Shown here: positions 34,468-42,914 of the stretch, one piece after another
How the letters are laid out: each line of letters starts with the position of its first letter
Position numbering within the stretch: the stretch's first letter is position 1
Source of the DNA: Ignavibacteria bacterium
GTDB taxonomy: Bacteria > Bacteroidota > Ignavibacteria > Ignavibacteriales > SURF-24
Length of the DNA stretch: 64,000 nucleotides
Direction: 5' to 3'
Assembly (NCBI GenBank): GCA_025612375.1
Contig: JAAXKN010000002.1
Coordinates: 1 to 64,000 of the forward strand
Program-made: the position numbers and the translations under genes
The notes under the pieces: generated by a model
Seen by the model: only the letters and a program-made list of their open reading frames with translations
Told to the model about the DNA's origin: nothing
Database searches by the model: none

Positions 34468-34710
34468 ATGTTAATTTTAACCAGAAAATTGAATGAAGAG
34501 ATCAGGATCAATGGTGATATTGTAGTGAAAATTGTTGCGCTTTCTGACACACAGGTCAAAATCGGAATTGACGCTCCGGGCGAGGTAAAAATCCTGCGCG
34601 GCGAAGTATATGAGAAAGTACGCGATTATGCCATCGAGGCATCACAGAAGAGTAAAGAAAAGCTTTCTGTAGATTTGACAAAACTAAGAGTTAATAAAGT
34701 TAAAAAGTAA
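34468..34710 (+). CDS. csrA: RNA-binding translational regulator CsrA
   Basis: An 80-residue CsrA. Strand 1 begins MLILTRKLNEEIRINGDIVVKIVAL, the core has KIGIDAPGEVKILRGEVYEKV, and the tail is extended and basic (KLRVNKVKK). CsrA binds GGA-containing hairpins in mRNA leaders, and in FliW-containing bacteria it mainly represses flagellin translation. The ATG lies 11 bases after the fliW stop with GGTGG upstream. It overlaps the next gene by one base. Confidence 0.96.
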   Translation: MLILTRKLNEEIRINGDIVVKIVALSDTQVKIGIDAPGEVKILRGEVYEKVRDYAIEASQKSKEKLSVDLTKLRVNKVKK

Positions 34711-35438
34711 TGGAACAGCAAACAGATAGAATAAGAATTCTGGTAGTTGATGATTCGGATGTTATACGTCACGCACTGAAGACATTCTTTGAAGATTACA
34801 ATCTTGAAGTGCTTACCTGCACAGACGGCCTGGAAGGACTTCAAAAAGCAGCGGAATTTAAGCCGAACCTGATTTTTCTCGATCTTATGATGCCTAACTT
34901 CGACGGGCTCAAGATGCTTCAGGTAATTAAAGTTCTGGATAACTTAAGGCACATTCCGATTATTGTCATCAGTGCAAATACAGACAGGCGCAATGTGCTG
35001 GCTGCAGTTGAAGCAGGAGCTGAAAGGGTACTTTCAAAGCCATTGCAGAAAGAGATGATAATTAAGTATGTAAATGAGATTCTGGGCAGTGAAACCCTCT
35101 CAAAATCAAAAAAGAAGAAAATAATCTCTGAAAATGAGAAGTCCGACATACAAAAGAGCCTGGTGAGATTTTTCCTGAGCAGCTTTCCCGATAAAAAGAA
35201 AAGGATTGAAGAATCCCTTAATGCAAAAAACAAAGACATGCTTAAAATGGTAGTGCACGAGATAAGGGGAAACGGGGGTACAATAGGCTATCAGTCGCTT
35301 ACAGCCTTAAGCGGCGAAGTGGAGGATAAGCTTGCACAGGGGGAATCCGACTGGTCATTCATAAAGCTCAAGTGCGGACAGATCTTTTCCATGGTCAAAG
35401 AAATTGAAAACATCAACATGTCGCAGGATAAAAAGTAA
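34710..35438 (+). CDS. response regulator with a C-terminal HPt-like domain
   Basis: A 242-residue protein. Residues 1-125 are a receiver with phospho-acceptor Asp in LIFLDLMMPNF, Ser in VISAN and Lys in LSKPLQ. After a Lys-rich linker, about 145-235 form a helical bundle with MVVHEIRGNGGTIGYQSL, which matches the HPt core HxxKG...G(A)xxL. The protein could thus take phosphate on its Asp and relay through its own His, or be a phosphate sink. It lies between csrA and the second motAB pair. Confidence 0.8.
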   Translation: MEQQTDRIRILVVDDSDVIRHALKTFFEDYNLEVLTCTDGLEGLQKAAEFKPNLIFLDLMMPNFDGLKMLQVIKVLDNLRHIPIIVISANTDRRNVLAAVEAGAERVLSKPLQKEMIIKYVNEILGSETLSKSKKKKIISENEKSDIQKSLVRFFLSSFPDKKKRIEESLNAKNKDMLKMVVHEIRGNGGTIGYQSLTALSGEVEDKLAQGESDWSFIKLKCGQIFSMVKEIENINMSQDKK

Positions 35439-36295
35439 TGTTCGTTATTATCGGTTTTGTTGTGGTGCTGGTTTCAGTTCTGGTTGGCTTTACAGTTGCA
35501 GGCGGGCAGATTCCGCTTCTGATTCAGCCCGCAGAATTTCTTGTTATCGGCGGTGCAGCCCTGGGAAGTGTTCTTATTACGGCTCCCCTGGCTCTCATCA
35601 AAAAAATTATTGCCGCAATCCCTTCTGCAATCAGCTTTAAGGGTTACAGCAAGGAAGATTACCTGGAACTGTTAAAGAGCTTCAACGATCTTTTTCTTGT
35701 TGCACAAAGAGACGGCCTTATTGCAATTGAAAAGCACATTGAAAAGCCGGAGGAAAGTGACATACTTTCACGCAACAAGAGATTTATTAACGATAAATTT
35801 GCAAAGAGCTACTTCTGCGATACAATGAAGGTCATGCTCTCAGGCGGCGTGCCGCCGCATGAGATTGAAGCCCTGCTGGACACGGAAATTGAAACCTATG
35901 AAATGGAAGAAAAGCCTGTTGCAGGTGTTTTAAGCAAGACAGGCGACGCCCTTCCGGGACTTGGAATTGTGGCCGCAGTGCTTGGAATTATCGTTACCAT
36001 GGGTGCCATCAGCGACGGGGCAGAAACAGTGGGGCACCACGTAGCCTCGGCTCTGGTAGGTACATTCCTCGGCGTACTCATGGCATACGGTTTTGTAGGT
36101 CCTTTAGCCTCAAATATTGAGCACAACCTGGAACATAAAATAAGGTATCTGGAGACAATCAAAGCCTGTATAGTGGCTTATGCAAAGGGTAACCCCCCTA
36201 TTATTGCAGTTGAAATTGCACGCAGGACCATATTTACCGACGAACGCCCTTCTTTCAGCGAACTGGAAAACTATATCAGAGGAAAAAAAGAATAA
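35438..36295 (+). CDS. motA: flagellar stator protein MotA, second pair
   Basis: A 285-residue four-TM stator subunit, of the longer E. coli-like MotA type: MFVIIGFVVVLVSVLVGFTVAGGQIPLLIQPAEFLVIGGAALGSVL in order, then EKPVAGVLSKTGDALPGLGIVAAVLGIIVTMGAISDGAETVGHHVASALVGTFLGVLMAYGFVGPLA and a PFSELENYIRGKKE-like end. Quite different from the first MotA, so this is not a recent duplicate. The motB partner starts 3 bases later. Confidence 0.96.
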   Translation: MFVIIGFVVVLVSVLVGFTVAGGQIPLLIQPAEFLVIGGAALGSVLITAPLALIKKIIAAIPSAISFKGYSKEDYLELLKSFNDLFLVAQRDGLIAIEKHIEKPEESDILSRNKRFINDKFAKSYFCDTMKVMLSGGVPPHEIEALLDTEIETYEMEEKPVAGVLSKTGDALPGLGIVAAVLGIIVTMGAISDGAETVGHHVASALVGTFLGVLMAYGFVGPLASNIEHNLEHKIRYLETIKACIVAYAKGNPPIIAVEIARRTIFTDERPSFSELENYIRGKKE

Positions 36296-36298
36296 CAT

Positions 36299-37072
36299 AT
36301 GGGTCTTGAAGAGGGGCAGGGTCCCATAATAATCCAGAAAAAGAAAAAATCTCATGAAGGCCACCACGGCGGAGCCTGGAAGGTAGCCTATGCGGATTTC
36401 GTGACGGCCATGATGGCCCTCTTTATAGTGCTCTGGATTTTAGGTCAGAGCGAACAGGTAAAGCAGTCGGTTTCAAGCTACTTCAAGGATCCCGTAGGTT
36501 TCAGCAATAAAAAAGGAAAGTTTATCTTAGACGGCAAGGGCCCTTCGCCCGTGAGCCTCAAAGTGCAGTCGGAAATGGCAGCCAAGGAGGTGGAAAAGGA
36601 GAGGCTGAACCGCATGGGGCAGGCCCTTTACAACGAGATGTCGCAGGCCCCGGAATTCAAGGACCTGGTTGACCAGGTGAAAATTGAATTTATAGATGAA
36701 GGGATGAGAATTGAGATCATGGAATCCTTCAACGACATATTCTTTGAGATAGGCACCTCGGAGCTGAAGCCAAAAGCGCTTTCGATAATAAAGAAAATAG
36801 GGGCTGAAGTGTCCAAGCTCCCGAACAAGATTGTAATTGAGGGACATACAGACTCACGTCCATACAGCGGAAACGGCGTAGGATACACAAATTTTGAACT
36901 TAGCGCTGAAAGGGCCAATTCAGCCAGGCGTGCCCTTACATCGGCAGGCGTAAGACAGGAACAGATTGACGAGGTACGCGGCTACGCCGACAAACGCCTC
37001 AGGGACAAGGAAAACCCACTTGACGTAATTAACCGAAGAATAAGCATCATCGTTAAATATTCAGGGAAATAA
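36299..37072 (+). CDS. motB: flagellar stator protein MotB, second pair
   Basis: A 257-residue MotB. The N-terminus has a short basic cytoplasmic part (IIIQKKKKSHEGHHGG) and the TM with the ion-binding Asp in WKVAYADFVTAMMALFIVLWIL. The plug region SYFKDPVGF follows, and the C-terminal OmpA-like domain carries VIEGHTDSRPY and NRRISIIV. This is the classical MotB layout, in contrast to the first pair with its odd start. One base separates it from the next regulator gene. Confidence 0.96.
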   Translation: MGLEEGQGPIIIQKKKKSHEGHHGGAWKVAYADFVTAMMALFIVLWILGQSEQVKQSVSSYFKDPVGFSNKKGKFILDGKGPSPVSLKVQSEMAAKEVEKERLNRMGQALYNEMSQAPEFKDLVDQVKIEFIDEGMRIEIMESFNDIFFEIGTSELKPKALSIIKKIGAEVSKLPNKIVIEGHTDSRPYSGNGVGYTNFELSAERANSARRALTSAGVRQEQIDEVRGYADKRLRDKENPLDVINRRISIIVKYSGK

Positions 37073-37073
37073 A

Positions 37074-37469
37074 ATGGAAAAGAATATCATTATTGTTGAA
37101 GACGATCCATTTACACAGGAATTCTACAAGTACCTTTTCTCCAAAACAAAATATAAGACCACTACCATTGAAGATGGTGACCTGCTTATTGAAAAGATCA
37201 AAGAGGATAACGTCTGCCTCATCATTATGGATATCAACCTTAAAAATACCTATATGAACGGGGAGAAAGTAGACGGCGTTATACTTTCCCGCTTTATCAA
37301 GCAAAACGAGCAGTTTTCCGGAATTCCTATACTTCTGGTTACGGCATACCAAAAAAATGTCGGGCCAAATAACTACTTTGAAGAGAGTCTGGCAGATGAT
37401 TATATTGTAAAACCGATAATTGATTATAATGATTTGTTGAATAAAGTTAACAAAATGATAGTGGACTAG
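37074..37469 (+). CDS. single-domain response regulator
   Basis: A 131-residue CheY-like receiver alone: EDDPFTQEF acidic pair, phospho-acceptor Asp in LIIMDINLKN, Thr in LLVTAYQ and Lys in YIVKPI. No output domain, so it must act by binding. An insert of a few residues after the Asp (NTYMNGEKVDG) lengthens the usual loop. It lies directly after motB with stop-to-ATG spacing of zero to the next gene, so all three belong together. Confidence 0.9.
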   Translation: MEKNIIIVEDDPFTQEFYKYLFSKTKYKTTTIEDGDLLIEKIKEDNVCLIIMDINLKNTYMNGEKVDGVILSRFIKQNEQFSGIPILLVTAYQKNVGPNNYFEESLADDYIVKPIIDYNDLLNKVNKMIVD

Positions 37470-38132
37470 ATGGATAAGGATAAGATACTAATAGTAGAGG
37501 ACGAGGAAGATACCAGATTTATTCTGGAACGCCTCCTGAGCAAGAATAACTATGAGGTGAAGACTGCCAATAACGGGCAGGAGGCGCTGGAGCTATTGGA
37601 CAGCTATATGCCGAAGGTAGTTGTAGCGGACTGGACCATGCCTGTAATGGACGGTATTGAGCTTTGCAATATTATCAAGAAAAACGATAAATATAAGCTG
37701 ATTTATTTCATTCTTCTTACGGCAAGGGCATCTCTGAAGGACAGGGTGACGGGGCTGGACATCGGGGCCGACGACTTTCTTGTAAAGCCTATTGAGAACC
37801 AGGAGCTTCTGGCCCGGATACGTTCCGGCATAAGAATTCATAACCTTCAGAATGAACTGAAAAGCATTGAGCATAATAAGGCTTTGGTGGAAATGGCATG
37901 TACGATAGGCCATCAGATAAATAACCCCTTAAGCAGCCTTATCATGTCGCTTAAAAGCCTTGAGGCCGAGATGGAGACGGCTAAAATGAAAAAGCCTGAC
38001 GAGGACTTCTATGTTATAAATGAATCGATTGAAAGGATAAAGAAGTTCGTACAGGCCCTGATCAACCTTGAAAATCCGGAAATAGTAAGCTACACGCCGG
38101 ACAGCAAAATGCTCAAAATAAACTCCAAATAA
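37470..38132 (+). CDS. receiver fused to a DHp (HisKA-like) domain without an ATPase domain
   Basis: A 220-residue protein. Residues 1-122 are a receiver (VEDEEDTRF, Asp in VVVADWTMPVMDG, Thr in LLTARA, Lys in LVKPIE). A helical linker leads to a DHp pair with MACTIGHQINNPLSSLIMSL, a regular H-box with His, and a second helix (YVINESIERIKKFVQALINL). The catalytic ATPase domain is absent; the protein stops 20 residues later. The His could therefore only gain phosphate from another kinase or from its own receiver, or act as a phosphatase-like dimer. Last gene of the motility block. Confidence 0.85.
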   Translation: MDKDKILIVEDEEDTRFILERLLSKNNYEVKTANNGQEALELLDSYMPKVVVADWTMPVMDGIELCNIIKKNDKYKLIYFILLTARASLKDRVTGLDIGADDFLVKPIENQELLARIRSGIRIHNLQNELKSIEHNKALVEMACTIGHQINNPLSSLIMSLKSLEAEMETAKMKKPDEDFYVINESIERIKKFVQALINLENPEIVSYTPDSKMLKINSK

Positions 38133-38147
38133 ATATTCCTCTTTGTT

Positions 38148-38219
38148 GAACTAGTCTATTTCCTTAAGGAATTTCCCGGCTTCGGCTGAAGGATAATTTG
38201 TTTCGAAATAGACTAGTTC
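38148..38219. repeat. 15-bp perfect inverted repeat at the convergent gene ends
   Basis: GAACTAGTCTATTTC (38148-38162) is repeated inverted as GAAATAGACTAGTTC (38205-38219), with 42 bases between. One arm covers the stop codon of the DUF6599-like gene, the other lies in its last codons. Located between the end of the flagellar block and that convergent gene, it could act as a bidirectional terminator. Confidence 0.7.
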
Positions 38220-39023
38220 ATCATCCCCGGTCTTCCTCATTGCCTTAAGAATCCCGTTTTTGCTTACAGATAATAGAGCTTCGGGAAGGTTCTTAAAACC
38301 TGCTTTTTCGTGAAAGTCCTTCATATCCACGGCTGAGGAAAACTTAATCTTTGCGATATAAGCGTAGCCTGAAGAGGTTTCAATGGGAAGAATGTACATG
38401 GAAAAATTCCCGTAGCGGTCGAACTGATCGCTCCAGGCGGGAAACCCATTCTGGACTCCGAGCTTCCCGTGGAAGAGTTTCAGTTCACCCCTATAAGGCT
38501 GAAAAATGTCTTTCTGAAAAAGCATGGGAATTTCAATTGAATCCTGTGCGATTTTACCTGTAATTATCCTTACCAGCTCCTTGGAAAGGAAGATTTCTTC
38601 ATTTGTCCCGTTATCGTTTATTGCCGAGATGTAGTACCTGTCGCGTGCAGCCACTGTCTGGTAATTTGAAATGCAGTTAAAGCCCGGAAGAGAGTCTGCA
38701 GGAGAGCACTTAAAGCGTGAGATTGAAAAGATACCGAATGAGGCCTGCGGGTCCTTCATCCTGTATACTTCAAGCTTAAAGTGATGATTTTTATAATTTA
38801 CTTCCTGGAGGCGGAGCCTGGAGAATCCGTATTCCAGGTAAACGTCGGCACCACCGTCTATATAGCCCCAGAGAGACTTTCCGTCGAAGTAGTCGTTTCT
38901 GAGGATTTCTCCTGACGGTAAATCCTGAGGGTTGATGCCGGGCATTTCATCAGTCTGGCAGAAAGCAGGAGCTGATGCTGCCAGAAACAACAGAATAAAA
39001 GCAATAAAAACTTTCTTTTTCAA
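38151..39023 (-). CDS. exported DUF6599-like protein
   Basis: A 290-residue protein with a signal peptide (1-22, ending AFCQ). The mature start has SLWGYIDGGADVYLEYGF, which I associate with the DUF6599 family of unknown function, followed by a mixed alpha/beta body (KLEVYRMKDPQASFGIFSISRF). No catalytic motif is evident. It follows the Tat-exported DUF362 gene by 9 bases on the same strand, and the two are likely cotranscribed. Confidence 0.75.
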   Translation of the reverse strand: MKKKVFIAFILLFLAASAPAFCQTDEMPGINPQDLPSGEILRNDYFDGKSLWGYIDGGADVYLEYGFSRLRLQEVNYKNHHFKLEVYRMKDPQASFGIFSISRFKCSPADSLPGFNCISNYQTVAARDRYYISAINDNGTNEEIFLSKELVRIITGKIAQDSIEIPMLFQKDIFQPYRGELKLFHGKLGVQNGFPAWSDQFDRYGNFSMYILPIETSSGYAYIAKIKFSSAVDMKDFHEKAGFKNLPEALLSVSKNGILKAMRKTGDDELVYFETNYPSAEAGKFLKEID

Positions 39024-39032
39024 ACTAATCCC

Positions 39033-40184
39033 TTAAATTGTAATTTTTTCAAGCTGAATCCGTTCAAGTTCAGCCGTTCCCAGGCCAAGGTTCTGCGCAA
39101 GATCCATATATTTGCGGGCAGCCGGGTAGTCGGCCTTCTGGATTTTCTCCTCGATTCTTTTCTTCAGGACAATTTCATAGCCAATTCTGTCCAGGGCAAC
39201 GGGGTCCGTTGAGAAAAGAATGGTTTTATAATCAGCAAAAAACTGCGGTTTAGCCTCGGGGCCACCCTGGAAGCAGCCTTTTATACCGTCTGCAATATTA
39301 AGAACGACTTTGTCCCTTAAGGGCGGAAAAGCACAAACCTCGGCGCAGGTCTCGGCCCAGAGCTCTTTATGGAGCCTTGAGGTATTGGAGATACTTCCGA
39401 AGGCGAGATTTTTCATGGCAAGTGTAACCGAAGCCCCGGCATTTTTAAGAATCGGGATATTTATAATTTTATCCACCTGCTGGGTTACGATTTTTGTAAA
39501 ATAGGAGTACTTACCCTCGTTTGTCATATAAGGGATAGTCTCAGCGTCGTACTTTTCCTCCACGTCGGCCCAGTAGTACCAGTTTTTGTCTATCATATCT
39601 TCGCTATAGAGTTTTCCGTTTGCGTCGTAGTAGCTTCCCTGTTTATCCTTAAACTCTGTAGCTTTAATGCTGACTCCGGGGAAATTAGCCTCAGTAAAGC
39701 CTGCCTGTTCCAGGTCCGGCATTCTTCTATCCCAGATGACAATATTTTTCTTAGGTATGCCCGCTTCCTCAAGCTGGTTAATTACACTTTTTACCACTTC
39801 AGTGCTTGTTGAAAGCAGTGCGCCGCCGATCGGGTTTACCTTGAGGCCTATGATGTCACTTTTTTTGACGAACATTTGCCAGGCCGATGGGATGTCGGAC
39901 TTTCCGGTAAGCTTAAGGATACCCTGTCGCAGCATTTCATCTGCGGCATTAAAATCGATCTTGTTATTTGCGATGCACTTATCGTGTAAGACCTGTACGA
40001 CTTTGCCGGGCAGGCGGCCGGGCATTGAAAATTCTGTCCTTGGGTATTTCATTGCATCAGCGATATTGGTCAGAGGTTTTTCCAAAAGAACTGACTTTGG
40101 GAAAATATCCTTCAGGAGGACGGGAGAGAGTGCTGTTCCCAGGCCTCCAAGAGTAAGGAGCTTAAAAAATTTGCGGCGGTTCAT
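39033..40184 (-). CDS. Tat-exported DUF362 protein
   Basis: A 383-residue protein starting at the ATG at 40184; an upstream in-frame codon would add 15 residues before the twin-arginine signal. The signal is MNRRKFFKLLTLGGLGTAL. The body matches DUF362: SDIIGLKVNPIGGALLSTSTEVVKSVINQLEEAGIPKKNIVIWDR in order, NIPILKNAGASVTLAMKNLAFGSISNTSRLH and LFSTDPVALDRIGYEI. Some DUF362 proteins carry ferredoxin domains; this one has no Cys cluster. A folded, cofactor-bearing role outside the membrane is suggested by the Tat signal. It is followed by the DUF6599-like gene. Confidence 0.88.
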   Translation of the reverse strand: MNRRKFFKLLTLGGLGTALSPVLLKDIFPKSVLLEKPLTNIADAMKYPRTEFSMPGRLPGKVVQVLHDKCIANNKIDFNAADEMLRQGILKLTGKSDIPSAWQMFVKKSDIIGLKVNPIGGALLSTSTEVVKSVINQLEEAGIPKKNIVIWDRRMPDLEQAGFTEANFPGVSIKATEFKDKQGSYYDANGKLYSEDMIDKNWYYWADVEEKYDAETIPYMTNEGKYSYFTKIVTQQVDKIINIPILKNAGASVTLAMKNLAFGSISNTSRLHKELWAETCAEVCAFPPLRDKVVLNIADGIKGCFQGGPEAKPQFFADYKTILFSTDPVALDRIGYEIVLKKRIEEKIQKADYPAARKYMDLAQNLGLGTAELERIQLEKITI

Positions 40185-40403
40185 TTGTCTGATCTCTATA
40201 AATGTGAGTAAATTGCTGAGAAGGAACAAATAATTAAAAATTAAAAATTAAAAAGTGAAGACAAAATGAATATGATCAATAAAGGATTTTCTTTGTAATT
40301 AAATTTAGTTATTAAAACTAAAAATTGCATAAATTTGTTAAATATTTAACTTAAAACTTACAATTCAAAACTTAAAACTTCTCCAGAGAGAAAGGGATGA
40401 GCT

Positions 40404-40970
40404 ATGGCAAAAGAGCAATACCGCAGGCCTACAAAAGAGGAGGTTCAGGCGGCAGTAAATAAAAAGGTGCCGGATATAATTGCGCCCGGCCTGAAGGTTC
40501 TCTTCTGCGGCATTAATCCCGGGTTGTATACGGCTGCCGTGGGGCATCACTTTGCGCGGCCGGGCAACCGTTTCTGGCCGGTAGTGCATCTGTCGGGTTT
40601 TTCGGAAAGGCTTCTATCCCCTTTTGAGGAAAGGGAGCTGCTGAAAAACGGCTACGGCATTACAAACGTGGTTGAGCGTGCAACCGCAGCAGCAGATGAA
40701 TTAAGCCGTGAAGAATATATTGAAGGGGGAAAGGTTTTAGAGGGCAAGCTTCTTCAGTATAAACCTGAATATATAGCAATACTTGGAGTAGGGGCATACA
40801 GGACAGCCTTTAACGTGCCCGATGCCAGAACAGGACTGCAGGAAAAGAAGATCGGCAGCACACGCGTCTGGGTATTACCCAGCCCCAGCGGCCTGAACGC
40901 CCATTACCAGAAAAGTGAGCTTGTGGAACTGTTCAGGCAGCTTTACCTTGCAGTTCACGCCAGGGGTTAA
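40404..40970 (+). CDS. mug: mismatch-specific uracil/thymine-DNA glycosylase
   Basis: A 188-residue base-excision repair enzyme of the Mug/TDG branch of the uracil-DNA glycosylase superfamily, which removes U or ethenocytosine opposite G. Marks: VLFCGINPGLYTA (motif 1, with the catalytic Asn of GINPG), HHFARPGNRFWPV (substrate pocket), GYGITNVVERAT, and LPSPSGLNAHY (motif 2). Length is close to E. coli Mug (168). The gap before it (40185-40403) is very AT-rich with a TTAAAAA tandem at 40233-40254, shared with the divergent DUF362 gene. Confidence 0.93.
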   Translation: MAKEQYRRPTKEEVQAAVNKKVPDIIAPGLKVLFCGINPGLYTAAVGHHFARPGNRFWPVVHLSGFSERLLSPFEERELLKNGYGITNVVERATAAADELSREEYIEGGKVLEGKLLQYKPEYIAILGVGAYRTAFNVPDARTGLQEKKIGSTRVWVLPSPSGLNAHYQKSELVELFRQLYLAVHARG

Positions 40971-40999
40971 ACAGAGGCTCTGCATTAAATTTAAGGCTT

Positions 41000-41728
41000 T
41001 TAAAAAGGCACCCCGAAACTTCCCTCGCCGGTTTTACCGGGCTCAGGGGGCATAACTGGTTTATCAAGTATTTTGGATTTCTGGTATTCGCGGTAGAACC
41101 TGGGGTATTTTGCCTTAATTGAATCCACCAGGCGGTCCAGTGTACCCTGCAGAAACTCATGCGCATTTATAAAAAGTCTGTCGTGTTCTTTTTTCCAGTT
41201 GTTTTTCTCGATTAATGTGCTGCCCGGTCCCTCAGCTGCATAGCCGAAGTTATCCATTGCGTCTTCGCATTCGACAAAAATTTCATGATAGATGCCGAAA
41301 GGATTAGGCGCCTGAAGGTATTTCCGGGCGTGTTCTAAAATCCGGCTGCTCTTAAACAAGAGAATATGGTCGCTCTGGTTTTCAAGGTTATCCTCATCTA
41401 CAGACGATTCTGATATCAGCTCATTGTTTTCAGTCATGACGCCATATGTACTGACTGCTGTGGCGAGCCTGCACGTAAATTTTATCAGGCGGGCTCTTGT
41501 GTCTTTATACATGCCTGAAATTTTATTAACGTAACCTTCGAATGTATCCAGTGCCTGGACAAAAGTTGGAAGTGACTGAACAATATCTGTATTGGTGCAA
41601 AGCGTGAATTTAACATTATTCAGCATCCGGAATTCATCTTTAAAGCATTCCGGGATAGGGCCATTAGGTTCATCATTCCTTTCCGTCTTCTCAGTTGCGG
41701 GTGCTGAGATAAAAAATCTTTCAGGCAT
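41000..41728 (-). CDS. helical protein of unknown function
   Basis: A 242-residue protein. I use the ATG at 41728 because AAAGAGGAAACG stands just ahead; the frame runs 26 codons further up. The first 30 residues are polar (ISAPATEKTERNDEPN), the rest is largely helical with no TM or signal, and the end is Pro/Gly-rich (KPVMPPEPGKTGEGSFG). I do not recognise a family. It converges on mug and lies 99 bases after the PRC-barrel gene on the same strand. Confidence 0.55.
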   Translation of the reverse strand: MPERFFISAPATEKTERNDEPNGPIPECFKDEFRMLNNVKFTLCTNTDIVQSLPTFVQALDTFEGYVNKISGMYKDTRARLIKFTCRLATAVSTYGVMTENNELISESSVDEDNLENQSDHILLFKSSRILEHARKYLQAPNPFGIYHEIFVECEDAMDNFGYAAEGPGSTLIEKNNWKKEHDRLFINAHEFLQGTLDRLVDSIKAKYPRFYREYQKSKILDKPVMPPEPGKTGEGSFGVPF

Positions 41729-41827
41729 CGTTTCCTCTTTAATTTTTTGGTTATAAAATCCCCTCTTAATTGCATTTAAGACTGCCTCATTGGCCCGAAG
41801 TAACAATTGCCGGCAGTGTTCTTTCTC

Positions 41828-42553
41828 TCAGGCTGTGTAATACTTCATCAGTTCTTCCTTAAACTTTGCGTCCTTAAGGCTGGCCGGGTGAAATTCCGGG
41901 CTGTTTTTAATTTTCTCCTTAGGAATTCCGATATAGATAGACTGCGCTTCGGCGTCGACCTTTGAGATGAGGATAACAGGGATAAGGACTTTTTTCCCTC
42001 CCGGGAGCCAGTTTCTTAAGTTTACGCACAAATATTTGACCTTCCAGTTTGAGTCATCAAAGAGAAGGTCCTCCACGTGACCGATTTCCCCGTCCACAGC
42101 ATGGAGCCTGAAACCCGTAACTTCCCATGAACTTCTCAAGTGAGGGTCGTAATGTTCTTCGTCGTGTCTAAAGATTCCGTCTTTACTTAGTTCGGATTCA
42201 GAGACAACGTCGGAGTAAAAGCTCTCGCTTGTTTCAAAGAAATTGGGCCATCCGTATTCATTAACGAGATAGGCGTTACGGTGGACTTTGATTTTTTTAG
42301 TAGAAATGTCGGGGCTCTGTTCAATTTGTTCTTTAGTAAGAACGACCGGGAAGATTTTCTTCTCCGGGTCGGGCTGAAGGAGGTCCTGCGGTTCCAGCAG
42401 AACAAACTTGCCATATAGCCAATGCCCGATGTCGGCGATCAGGTATTGAACAAACCAGTCGGAATCGCTGAAATAAAATTCATAGACCTTACCCATCTGC
42501 CCGTCTGCAGCGAGGATGTCGTATCCTTCCAGTTCTTTTACGCTATGTAACAT
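41828..42553 (-). CDS. tandem PRC-barrel protein
   Basis: A 241-residue protein with two PRC-barrel-like halves: LEGYDILAADGQMGKVYEFYFSDSDWFVQYLIADIG in order (residues 7-43) and VTGFRLHAVDGEIGHVEDLLFDDSNWKVKYLCVNLR in order (about 145-182). Each has the GxxxDxxFDDxxWxVxYLVVD pattern of the small beta barrel, seen in photosynthetic reaction-centre H subunits and RimM. In single-gene form these proteins are mostly uncharacterised and linked to stress. The start has a strong GGAGGGCAGC site. Confidence 0.88.
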   Translation of the reverse strand: MLHSVKELEGYDILAADGQMGKVYEFYFSDSDWFVQYLIADIGHWLYGKFVLLEPQDLLQPDPEKKIFPVVLTKEQIEQSPDISTKKIKVHRNAYLVNEYGWPNFFETSESFYSDVVSESELSKDGIFRHDEEHYDPHLRSSWEVTGFRLHAVDGEIGHVEDLLFDDSNWKVKYLCVNLRNWLPGGKKVLIPVILISKVDAEAQSIYIGIPKEKIKNSPEFHPASLKDAKFKEELMKYYTA

Positions 42554-42914
42554 GCTGCCCTCCTTGAAGAATTAGCTATTTTGATTCTGCTCACCTGGAG
42601 CATTTAAATATATTCAGCTTAAAATGAGCCGGCATGAAAAGGAGTAAGTGGTATATCTACCAGGGAAAGTAATAACTGGGATAAAATACCGGGACTTTCC
42701 CATTAAATGTAAGGGCATTGATATTGTGTGTAAAGTTTAACCAAGATAGATATAATTTGCAAGGGATTATGATGTCTCCATTTCCAAAGACAATTACGGA
42801 TAAATTGACAAAATTATGCGTGATTTCACTCACTATTGGCCAGGGAATATGCTTGTTGCAAGTAAAGAGGGGATTTGATATGTTAAGTCTGAAACTGTGT
42901 GGAGTAAACTTTTT
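42554..42914. other. 361-base intergenic region between divergent genes
   Basis: It must hold the promoters of the PRC-barrel gene and of the nucleoside hydrolase. The only structure I see is an inverted repeat GGGAAAGT (42663-42670) / ACTTTCCC (42694-42701) around a smaller TGGTATATCTACCA dyad just ahead. A 66-codon frame at 42718-42918 overlaps the next gene's start, lacks a ribosome site and is not credible. Confidence 0.5.
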
